Shown here: in pieces, positions 46,644 to 54,911 of the stretch
How positions within the stretch are numbered: position 1 is the stretch's first letter
Layout: each line of letters opens with the position of its first letter
Source of the DNA: Corythucha ciliata
Taxonomy: Eukaryota; Arthropoda; Insecta; Hemiptera; Tingidae
Reading direction: 5' to 3'
Assembly (NCBI GenBank): GCA_038030265.1
Contig: CM075943.1
Location: 17,856,001 to 17,920,000, forward strand
DNA: 64,000 nucleotides
The notes under the pieces: generated by a model
Database searches by the model: none
The model's input: the letters and a program-made list of their open reading frames with translations, nothing else
Told to the model about the DNA's origin: nothing
Program-made: the position numbers and the translations under genes

Positions 46644-46669
46644 AGTGCATTTCATTCAAAAAATGCACT
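46644..46669. repeat. AGTGCATTTCATT hairpin
   Basis: AGTGCATTT (46644-46652) pairs with AAATGCACT (46661-46669) around an 8-nt loop. The string AGTGCATTTCATT recurs in the two larger inverted-repeat elements at 47.39 and 48.42 kb, so this may be a reduced member of the same family. Confidence 0.5.
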
Positions 46670-47225
46670 ATTGGTCTCGCCCTGATGGTCGCACATATGG
46701 GTTGTGATACTTTTTTTTCACGTTTCAGAACCCCTAGAACACGAATCCGAGGTCGGTTCGATTTGCTATATATATATATATATTTATATATTTATGGCCC
46801 TTTTTTGTTAGCACGATCACGGTCGCAATTTTTGACTTAGGGCAACCAAATTTGGTCTAAAAATCAATAGCGTGAATATCTCGGACGAGTTCGTGATCCA
46901 GATGAATCGGTCCACGGGAACGGTGTAAAAGAGGGGTTTGAATTAGTTGAAAATTCGCTACCGCACGGCTGTTGCTGCAATTGCCCCCAAAATTGACTCG
47001 AGTAATGAAAAATGAACGCGCTTTCGTATGAGACCCCAGTGAACCGAATCCGTTGATATGGCAGGGGAGTTCTCGGCGGAGGGGAGCTATTAAATTAACG
47101 CTATGCCTTACTGGACCACCCAATTACCAAAAAATTTCATTGACATTGTATTTTGAGCCGTCTCTTTTATTTTATTTGCCTACAGCCTAATAAATCTTGA
47201 GTAAAAAATTCCGAGGTGGGCCAAA
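46670..47225. other. Unassigned, probably repeat-derived segment
   Basis: A TATATATA microsatellite at 46769-46790 is followed by unique sequence with an 88-codon frame on - (46857-47123), not recognised. Composition is more GC-balanced than the flanks. Confidence 0.35.
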
Positions 47226-47229
47226 AAGG

Positions 47230-47335
47230 GAGGAAAAAAAAAAAAATTTAAAAAAAAATTGTTTCGGATTCGAACCCAGGCACTCCGCAATGGTGAAATT
47301 GTGACATACCATTTAACCTAATGTAACTGATCTGA
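47230..47335 (-). ncRNA. tRNA-Glu-like sequence (SINE head or tRNA pseudogene)
   Basis: On the - strand, from about 47330 down: an A-box-like TTAGGTTAAATGGTA, an anticodon-loop string TTTCACC as in tRNA-Glu(TTC), then the B box GGGTTCGAATCC (47265-47276), followed by T-rich tracts that would terminate RNA polymerase III. Acceptor, anticodon and T stems are not fully paired, so this is not a working tRNA. A tRNA-derived SINE or a tRNA pseudogene fits best. Confidence 0.45.
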
Positions 47336-47359
47336 AAATTAACGTAATCTGAAAAAAGT

Positions 47360-47762
47360 TTTGTTCCGACAGCAGCCTGTCGGGAGAAGTGCATTTCATT
47401 CATGCGACAATCGAGTCAAACCTCATAAGTTAGAACGATATCAATCAATTATGAATGAAATTTAGGCCGGAATAAAGATTTTAATTGCAAATAACTCCTC
47501 TAACAAGAGTCCGCCTTCCCATATCGTATAGGCAACCAAACCGACTCTGTTTCATTTTTCATTTTCATCATTTTATTCCCCCTCAGTAGGTGCCAAAAAA
47601 GGAGCCTGCGGTAAAAAGAAACACGATTTTATGATTTTGACTTTCTACACCACGGCCTAAATGTCATTCATAATTGATTGACATCGTTCTAACTTATGAG
47701 GTTTGACTCGATTGTCGCATGAATGAAATGCACTTCTCCCGACAGGCTGCTGTCGGAACAAA
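47360..47762. mobile_element. Non-autonomous DNA element with 110-bp terminal inverted repeats
   Basis: Arms 47360-47469 and 47653-47762 are inverted copies with only a handful of mismatches. Ends read TTTGTTCCGACAGCAGCC. Within each arm CCGACAG-CAGC-CTGTCGG is itself a hairpin, followed by AGTGCATTTCATT. The 183-bp interior is unrelated. The target duplication is unclear. The near-identity of the arms suggests a fairly recent insertion. It lies directly beside a family A array. Confidence 0.75.
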
Positions 47763-47764
47763 TT

Positions 47765-48080
47765 TTAACCATAAATTAGCGCTTTTACTCAATTTATACC
47801 GTGAATTAGAGCTTTCTCTCAATTTTAGTTGTGAATTAGCAGGATTTTCACTGATAAACTATATGATATATTATGAACCAGCGCATTTTCTCCACGAAGT
47901 AGCCTCCAGAAACTCCGAATGGGTTTTTTCTCATTTTAAAACGCGAACTACTGCGTTTACTCGCTTTTAGCCGCGAATGAGCGGATGTTCTCGAAATTGA
48001 TCCGCGAAAATTACGGTTTTCTCCATTTCAGCTGCGAATAGGCACTTTACCTCAAATGTAGGTCAGGAATAGCGGCTTTT
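47765..48080 (-). repeat. Minisatellite family A, - orientation
   Basis: Units reading AATTTTAGTTGTGAATTAGC, with the GTAGCCTCCAGAAACTCCGA phrase at 47900. Confidence 0.75.
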
Positions 48081-48179
48081 CTCAGTTCCAGCCGCGTGTA
48101 AGCCGATGTCATTGCTTTTCATCAATGTTATTCGGACTTGAATCTTCAACGTGTCCTTTTCAAAATTAATCATGAGCGT

Positions 48180-48800
48180 ATGTTTAATTAATTAGCGATT
48201 TTTCGGAAGTAATGACAAATTTGTAGAAAAATTAGTGATTTTCCTACCCAAAATCGCTTGTTTTTACCTGTAAATAAAAATAATCCTTGCGAATTTCAGC
48301 AAGCTAAAAATCATTAAAACCTCATCTGAAGGGGTCATTGGCATGGAACTGAATATGAACGCTCACCAAAGCATCAAAAGATATCGCTCCGGCAGCTGGC
48401 TGTCGTCGCTGTCGCATGGAGTGCATTTCATTGCTACGAATTTCAGTAAATTAGCGATTATTTGGAAGAAATTGCTAAATACAAGTAGAAAGTCACACTG
48501 AGTTGTAATTTTTGTCGAATAATAGCAAATTAACTGAAAACGTCGAACTTCGTAGTAGTCAAATGCACTTTATTCGACAGCCAGCTGCCGGAGCGACATT
48601 TTTTGAACTCTGGCGGGTATTCACAGTTGGTTACATTCAATGGGCCACTTCAGGTGAGGTTTTCATGACTCTGAGCATGTTGAAATTCACAAGGATTGTT
48701 TGAATTTTGCAGGTGAAAGCAATCGTTTTTGAATAGGAAAATCAATCTTTTTTCTAAAGAATTGTAATTTCTGCCGAAAAATCGCCAATGAGGAAGTAAC
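48180..48800. mobile_element. Foldback element: one near-continuous hairpin of about 300-bp arms
   Basis: The right half is the reverse complement of the left half almost to the centre (axis near 48490). Anchors: TCGCTCCGGCAGCTGGCTGT from 48384 pairs with its complement ending at 48596; CCTTGCGAATTTCAGCAAGC (left) with the CACAAGGATT region near 48685 (right); GCGATTTTTCGGAAGTAATG (left) with CTGCCGAAAAATCGCC (right). The centre also matches (AGTGCATTT...CTACGAATTTC against its inverse). Arms differ at perhaps 20-25% of positions. No coding capacity. The outer ends merge into family A-like TTAGCGATTTTTC strings. Confidence 0.7.
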
Positions 48801-48859
48801 ATACAAATTGAAAATCGCTGGAAACATTTTTTTTCGAAAGAAAATGACTAAATATGACC

Positions 48860-49720
48860 AGGAATTGAATATTAGTGCGTAAATGATTGATTTCGATTTA
48901 GAGCGAAATCATAAAACTTGCCAATTTTTTTGTGACCTTAAACGGCCGGTCTGTGACTCGTGACGCAGTTAAGAGGTTGTGACCCCTCCCAACCCCCCGC
49001 ATCATGGCTGTAATCATGTCTTGCCCCTTCTTGTCCTTCCCATTCTCTTAAGTTCTATTGTTTGATTTGTGGGAAGCTATTGTGAAGGTCATGCGAATGC
49101 TGTTATTACGTCATCAGTCTATCTAGCCTATTTCAAATGGGTCCCGCAACCCAATAGTTTTAAAAATTAATAAACAAATATAGGGCCTGATTTTATTTGA
49201 GCGGATCGTGTTTTCATGAGCTATCACGACAGCATGATTTTGGAAAATGTGTTACTTCCTCATTAGTGAAACAAACTCTCATCAGTAATTTTGAGAGGGA
49301 CACGTTGAAGAAGTTTTTCCGATCCATGGGAAGTCGATAGGTGCAGTTTTAGTATGGGCAAGGAGGGGGTTGCCTTTTATTGAAAATGTCCGTTTCGCAC
49401 AACTTGGAAGTGCTGCCGAGGACACAGAAAATAGTTATTTTTGACGAAAATAGCTATGGCTGACAGAAAAGAGTGTGCTCTTCACGAATCCAGCGTCAAA
49501 AGTTGCAGAAAGTCAGCTGGGATGTGAGTTACTCGCATTTAGTCAAATAAAATGATGTTATTCTAAAAATATGTTTAAAAAATCACATCTCGAAGGGTTT
49601 TGATTTTCGGACCATGGTTTATGGGGTGTTTTCGAACGCAAATTAGGTCTACTTTTACCCATTTTTTTTTTTTTTTTTTTTGTTACACTTATACGCATCC
49701 ACCCTGTATGTCACCTTAAC
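48860..49720. other. Intronic sequence without recognisable gene
   Basis: Unique and AT-rich, with a T run at about 49663-49681. No recognisable exon. Confidence 0.5.
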
Positions 49721-49724
49721 ATTG

Positions 49725-50010
49725 CTCTTGGTGAATCAATTCGCATATTTATTGCCCTTAACGAGGAATTTTACGTAAATTTTGCCTTGAATGGGGCGAT
49801 TCACGTGTGAGTGTTTTCCCGAATGTTGCGTTTTTCCCGCCGCGCCGTGGGGCATTTTTCGTAGTGACGTTTCGCTTAAAGTTTGCTCTTGGCATGACCT
49901 CTCGCTAAATTTTACCCTGGACGTGGTTCAACGTCAATTTTCCCCTCAGTGAGGCCTCGTTCGCGAGAGTTTTTCCCTTAAGCAACTTGGCATTTCGCGT
50001 CTCTCAAGAA
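49725..50010 (+). repeat. Minisatellite family H (TTTTGCCCTTGAxGxGGxTTCxCG)
   Basis: About eight highly degenerate units of 30-38 bp, each with a TTTTxCCC(T) part and a GGGCGATTCACG or GAGGCCTCGTTCGCG part. Less regular than the other families. Confidence 0.5.
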
Positions 50011-50129
50011 ACTCTGACCCTCGGGCCTCTGAGAAAATGACCCTGGATGATTTTGGAGAAGGTTTTGATGATTTTTTTTCTTTGCGCTACGGCCACTGCT
50101 TTGGCCCTTCCCTTGGATCCGCCACTGAT

Positions 50130-50572
50130 TATGACCGTGAATTAGTGTCCTTATCAATTTTTAGCCGCCAATTATAGATTTCTCTCGCTTTTGCTATGAA
50201 TCAGCGGTTTTCGCTATTTTAGCCGCGAATATTGGAGCTTTAGCATTAGCTTATTAGTGCGTCTTCTCAATTTTAGCCGCATATCTAATAAGGGTCTATA
50301 GGAATTTGGGGTTGGGGACTTGGCCTATTTTCTCTATTTTAGCATTAAGTCGCGTTGATTTTAGCGGTGAATCTACTCTTTGAAACCTAAAAATCCATAT
50401 TTTTTTCGTTTTTAAGTGCTTTGGGGCCCCCTCTGAATGGTAGCACAAAGCAGTCTGCCTCCCCCCCCCCCCCGCCATCACATCAGTACGCTGCTGGTTG
50501 TCACTTCTTGGGTTTGGGTCTTTAATGAATCTATTTCATGTTCAAATGACTAATCTCGCGGGGTTAGCTCAT
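50130..50572. repeat. Family A(-), poly(C)13 and short family B(+)
   Basis: Family A units (TTTTAGCCGCGAATATTGG) at 50130-50360, a unique stretch, 13 C at 50461-50473 with GCCATCACATCAG, then two or three B units (CTAATCTCGCGGGGTTAGCT) that abut the broken end of the piggyBac remnant. Third instance of A(-), poly-C, B(+). Confidence 0.7.
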
Positions 50573-52366
50573 TCCGATCCTTCTGGTTGTCTTCCGGCAT
50601 AGATTTCGAGATTATAAGCGTAGTAAACTTGGCTATCAACCGTAGCGTAAATTTTTATACCATTTTTCTGGGGGGTTATTCTGTAAATTTAAAAGTTTAC
50701 GTGTCGTAAAATGGAAGAAGGGTGAGGAGAGGTACCTCGTTGCTATGGTTTTTACGATACCTTTCGAATTAAACTGCGGAATTTTCACGCGAGAATAGTG
50801 GCCCATACACGGGCAGATAATTCTGACAGATTTGATCGGCTGATATTTTCAACAGATATCGTTAACGATCTAGAGCAAACGATGAGATCGGTCGTCGCCC
50901 CTTAACGTACAAAAGTTATCTGTGACCGATATCTGTTACCCGATCAAATCTGCCCGTTAGTGGGGGCACATCTCGCAGATTGAGATCTGTTGCAGAAAAA
51001 AATCTGACAGATTTCATTTATCGGTTGGGTTCGAAAGATATTTGAGATCGGTGGCAGATATGAAGTTAGAAAAGTAATAGAGGGAGCAAAAAGCTTGACC
51101 CATACATATGATAAAAATAATAGAAAATACATGTTCAGTGAAGTTTCGGTGGTTAAAATCGTTGCGTTAAGGGGCGACGCGCGACTCGAAATCGGCCGAT
51201 CTATGTCTGCCAGATATCTCTCATAAGAAATCGGTTGATTAGTGGGGGACCACAGACCACATCTGACGGATTTGAACTCCCACCGATATCGGTTGGCCGA
51301 TCACGGTTGATCTGTCGTCGTTTCTTGCCCACTGACGAGCAAATTTTCACCACCGATATCTGTCAAAAACACGAAATCTGCCGCACATATCTGCTCGTGT
51401 ATGCCCACCTAAAGTGTGGTCTCGAAGAAAAAATAATAAATGCTTAACAAATGTGTGGAAAAACCAAGGCAACGGGGTGAATCCTCCCCTCCTTCCCAGT
51501 TACGACACGTAAATTTTGAAAATTACAGAATCACCCTTCTGGGCTTTGAGGGAATGTATTAAATAAAGGAAAGTCTGCCTCTGAATCCTTCTAATTTTTC
51601 GTCTAAAGTCAGATCAGGGCCAGGAGAATATGATTTTTGGCAGTTGCCGATGAATTTTTGAAAGATTTCTCGAATGTGGCATAAACGATAATTTTTCCAA
51701 CGCTCCATTCGAGTAGTTCTGTCATCGAAACGTATGGAATTGTGCAAAAAATGAAAACGAGCTCTGCTCATGACCAAACCGAAGATCTCGACCCCGTGTC
51801 CATTATTGTCCCATAAATCCAGAGTATTTAGACGATGGGCTCGGAGCCGTCCAGCTAAATACATAAGTCCAAAAAGGGCTTTGATCTCTGTAATATCAGT
51901 AGGACGGGCATCCCTCTTTCTCTGGTATTTTGAGCGCTGTTCCAGTTCCCATTCTTCAAGGGGTGCCTTCGCAGAACGTTCGTTTCCCAAAACTACTCCT
52001 ATTTGGCCGATCAGAGTATTTTGCTTACCTCATTTTTGCCGTAATGAGATTTTTTTTCCACCGCCAGGCGTCAATAGTTTTATTGTTTTTTCTTTTCAAA
52101 ACGACAAAGTAATTGTGGTCGTCAGTTTCCTGCTCACCAATCAACTCCTCATCACCGTTATCGTCGTCTGAATCATTGCTTTGGTCAGTATCGGAGTCTC
52201 CTTCACGTTCTTCAGCGACTTCCTCTTCGCCTTCTGAGTCACTACTCAGAATACTCGCATCATGTGAATGTGAAGAATCTTCATCGTCCTCTGATAGAAC
52301 TCGGCGAATTTCTTCAATATCTCGAGGATCAGACAAACAGTACGACTTTCTTTGATGAGATGCCAT
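50572..52366 (-). pseudogene. piggyBac transposase pseudogene (DDE_Tnp_1_7 type)
   Basis: Decayed cut-and-paste transposase, in three pieces. Piece 1 (52366-52025, 113 codons) starts MASHQRKSY and has the acidic D/E/S-rich N-terminus of the family. A one-base frameshift near 52025 leads to piece 2 (from about 52020 to 51559), which carries the core: EIKALFGLMYLAG, LDLWDNNG, MSRARFHFL, IRFDD, and TLDEKLEGFRGR with what should be the first catalytic Asp. An in-frame TAA at 51559-51561 sits where the family usually has Gln, and the frame continues with YIPSKP until the nested insertion. Piece 3 (50664-50572) resumes after the insertion with GIKIYATVDSQVYYAYNLEI and GRQPEG, then ends. The later catalytic Asp residues and the C-terminal Cys-rich domain are gone. 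Not functional. Confidence 0.9.
50673..51536. mobile_element. 864-bp inverted-repeat element nested in the piggyBac transposase
   Basis: Ends are GGGTTATTCTGTAA (left) and TTACAGAATCACCC (right). The inverted similarity continues inward for about 120 bp (CGTGTCGTAA, a GGAAG-GG stretch, CGTTGC-TGGTTTTT). An inner inverted pair, GTGGCCCATACACGGGCAGA (50792 region) against CTCGTGTATGCCCAC (51394 region), follows. The core repeats AAATCTGACAGATATCGGT-like strings in both orientations. TTCTGGG lies on both sides (50666-50672 and 51537-51543), a 7-8 bp target duplication compatible with a hAT-type origin. Removing it would rejoin the transposase codons across the site. Short frames inside (e.g. 51235-51447) are not genes. 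Confidence 0.8.
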
Positions 52367-52757
52367 TTTTCCTGGAGAAGGAGGAAAAAAAACATAGAAA
52401 CTCGCTATGACCTCATAGTTCTTTGACTGATTTCACGAAATCCGTTAGATTTTCAGACATTAGCGAGCACTCGGAGTTCAGAACTAATCAAAAATTAGCA
52501 GCACATAATTTAATAATCCAAAGTTGTGAATAAAATATTTAGTTACCTGGAAGCTCGCAATGGACCCACGAGGTCTTATCAGCTACAGCTGACTCGAGAT
52601 CAAAAAGTAAACGCCGAGGGCCAACTGAGGTCATGAACGAAAGTTCAGGGTAGGCAACAGTGATCCCCACCACTTGACTAGCGCAACGGCCTCAGCGCTA
52701 TCTAAATATTATAAAGAAGGTACGAGACCTCTCAGGTCGCGAGTTCCCGAGGGTTAA

Positions 52758-53739
52758 CCGTAAACTCGAACCTCAAATCTCAGGTGAGAACAAAAAATTG
52801 TCAAATTTCTGAGGTAGAAATGGAGAGTGCAGTCGTGCTTCTGACAGTCGTTCTTTGCTAGATTCGTTCTAATTTGGGAGAAATCGTTCCATTCTACACG
52901 AAGTTCGTTTATTGATTCATAGAAGCGGTACGCAAAATTTTCAAATTGTCGGTTGTGGTGAAGAGGTGAGGAGTTCTTGATCATGAAAAAAGAAGTTGTG
53001 TGGAAAGAAAGAAGGATAGGTGGAAGGAGATATTGGACAAATTCGACAGCATCGACTCATTCGCACTGACCCAAACGTTATCGCTTCAGCAGAGAAAGCT
53101 CATCGTCTCAGGATTACGACTACCGTCCGTCTCAGTTCCACTTCGTGCTGTAGACTCACAATCAGATGCTATTGCTTTTCCAGAGTGTCTGATGTGTCCC
53201 GAAGTCACCGGACAGGCAAAGAGGCAACTTCCAATAATAAGCAGCATAATAACGTGCGTTCTTTAGCTACAGGCTGTGGAATTCATTTGAAGCCTAACGG
53301 CGGACTCAAGAGTCCGGTCCGCCGATGAAGGACCGGACGACCCACATGTGAACGAGCGATCTATCATAATATAGGATTTTGATACTTTATTCGCGTTGTA
53401 GTTCTCATTTATTATTCAGACTTTTGTGAATTAAAACATCGTTTTATTCGTACTCTTGAATTTACACAGACCTCCTTACAAACCCGCCGTCCTAGCCGTC
53501 TTTGAGAGCGGATTTTTACCCTTCCATATATCCCTTTATGATCGCCGCCCTTATTGCACCCATCTAAATATTGTCGCCGTCATCGTGAACATAGCAGAGC
53601 GCTGTTTCACTATCACTTTTTTTTTACATAAAATTCAAGACAGAACAAAATTTAAAACATATTTTTTGGGCTGGAAACAAGGTTATGTCCGAGTCAAGGG
53701 ATTATTCCCTGGAAAGAGTAGAGAATAAGACCTGGGATT
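52758..53739. other. Segment with unassigned + frames
   Basis: At 53000-53266 a + frame reads MERKKDRWKEILDKFDSIDS and onward (88 codons); at 53020-53328 another + frame gives an R/S/T-rich peptide. The first looks protein-like but I recognise no family and see no clear splice sites. It could be an old gene or transposon fragment. The remainder shows nothing I can name. Confidence 0.2.
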
Positions 53740-53992
53740 TAACTCTCTTGGTAACCCGCACGTTAAGACAAAGTCAAAGTGGAGAAACGCATTTTTTCTT
53801 TAACTCCGGGTTTCCCTTAACTCCAGCTCTAACTTTCGTTGATGAAACTCATTATTTCAGTTGAGATGGACTTAAGAGAGGTGGTTTCTCTTGGTAACTC
53901 CAAGGTTAAGCATAACTCGAAGTGGTGAAACACTTTTTTTATGCTAACTCCGAGTTACCCGAAACTCAAACCTTAACTCTCGGTGGTGAAAT
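53740..53992 (+). repeat. Two tandem diverged copies of a 120-140 bp repeat
   Basis: CTCTTGGTAACCCGCACGTT, AAAGTCAAAGTGGAGAAACG, TTTAACTCCGGGTTTCCC and TTCGTTGATGAAACTC (first copy) correspond to CTCTTGGTAACTCCAAGGTT, TAACTCGAAGTGGTGAAACA, GCTAACTCCGAGTTACCC and CTCGGTGGTGAAATCC (second copy). Short internal palindromes (AACTCCGAGTT) suggest MITE origin. Confidence 0.65.
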
Positions 53993-53999
53993 CCGCCAA

Positions 54000-54784
54000 T
54001 AAAAAAATAAATTCGCAATTTCAGCTGTTTCAAAAGACCAATTTTTTGGTTTTGGCGCTTCCAAACTTTACCCCCCCCCCCCTTAAACACTTCTGCGTGA
54101 AATGTAACCGCTTGTTTGTCAGTCCGAAGTCCGAACGGAGAAAATTAAAATAAAAACATTCTCTGTAGGCTCAAACGGCTTTTAAGACTCTCCACGCTTA
54201 GATGTCAAGTTGTCAATGTCAACTCTTTTTTTCTCTTTCCTCTCTACTCAACCGATCAACCTCTTCAGTCTCAAACTCATCAGCGCTTCGAAGCGGTTTG
54301 AGTCGATAACTATTAAGGACACACTCGGCAAAAACTTGGGCGCGCGGCGACGCGTCAAACGCCCGAGCCCAAGAAGGGATGAAGACGGAGCGGCCAAGCG
54401 GTGCGGGGATGGGGGGGGGGTTATAGGAGGGAAAAAAAGGCGACTCATCTCTTTTTTACTTTTTCTCGTCTCACTCGCTTCTTTTCCCCCTTTTCATTCG
54501 CTCGCGTGCAAGTGTGCCAAAGACAAGCGTGTTTTCTAGGTCCTTTTTTTTATTTTTCCTTCCCCGCTTTTGTCGAAGTGTTTTTTTTTAAAAGAACGGG
54601 TCGGAAAACAAGTGTTTTTAAGCCTTATGCAAGGGCACGCGTCGCCTATTATTGTCTCTCTGTCTCTCTCGCTCGCCCGTACCTCAATTCCCCTTTAAAT
54701 TATCCCTGGGAAGTGATTTTTGTTTTAATGATTCAAGTGTGTTATTAGTTCGCGACAATCGGTAATTTAAACAACCTGGAACTG
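54000..54784 (+). promoter_or_regulatory. CpG-richer, promoter-like segment
   Basis: From about 54280 to 54500 the sequence is conspicuously rich in CpG for this window (GGGCGCGCGGCGACGCGTCA at 54339-54358), then CT-rich (TGTCTCTCTGTCTCTCTCGC, 54652-54671), then TTTAAATTATCC at 54692. No gene or satellite is recognised here. Such composition upstream of the open frame at 54785 would fit a transcription start region, but no element is diagnostic. Confidence 0.3.
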
Positions 54785-54911
54785 ATGGTGGATAATGGTG
54801 TGATGAAAAGCCGAAGGCACAGGCCCTACTATGTACCAGTACCAGCCTCTCATACGCTTAGCTACTTGTGGTCGGACGCTGTCAGTCCGTTGCTCTCGCC
54901 TCAGAGCCATG
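54785..54911 (+). CDS. Candidate alternative first coding exon (hypothesis)
   Basis: An ATG opens a 42-codon frame starting MVDNGVMKSRRHRPYYVPVP and ending SPLLSPQSH, then one base of a split codon and a possible donor G/GTAATG at 54912. An in-frame TAG lies 39 bases upstream of the ATG, so the frame starts here or within 36 bases. Codon use looks more coding-like than surrounding frames (mixed amino acids, no low complexity). The exon would end in phase 1, the same phase as the CELF exon at 27522-27570, so it could splice to the same downstream RRM2 exon and give a CELF isoform without RRM1. It could also be the first exon of another gene, or chance: the donor lacks G at position +5 and I recognise no homologue. 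Confidence 0.25.

Larger units (their letters stand above)
50572..52753 (-). mobile_element. piggyBac DNA transposon, inactive, 3' end missing
   Basis: The transposon end on the right is TTAA (52754-52757) next to GAGGG. Read on the - strand this is TTAA followed by CCCTCGGGAACTCGCGAC, the TTAA target and CCC-type end expected of piggyBac elements; a short hairpin (ACCTGAGAGGT) lies just inside. A probable 5' untranslated exon follows (52547-52753), with donor CCAG/GTAACT and acceptor CTCCAG at 52372, giving a 175-nt intron. The transposase remnant spans 52366 down to 50572 and is described separately. An 864-bp element is inserted at 50673-51536. To the left the transposase stops matching at about 50572, where family B units begin; the other end is lost. 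Confidence 0.85.

Noticed and set aside
51235..51447. 70-codon + frame
   Set aside because: Lies wholly inside the nested inverted-repeat element and consists of its internal repeats.
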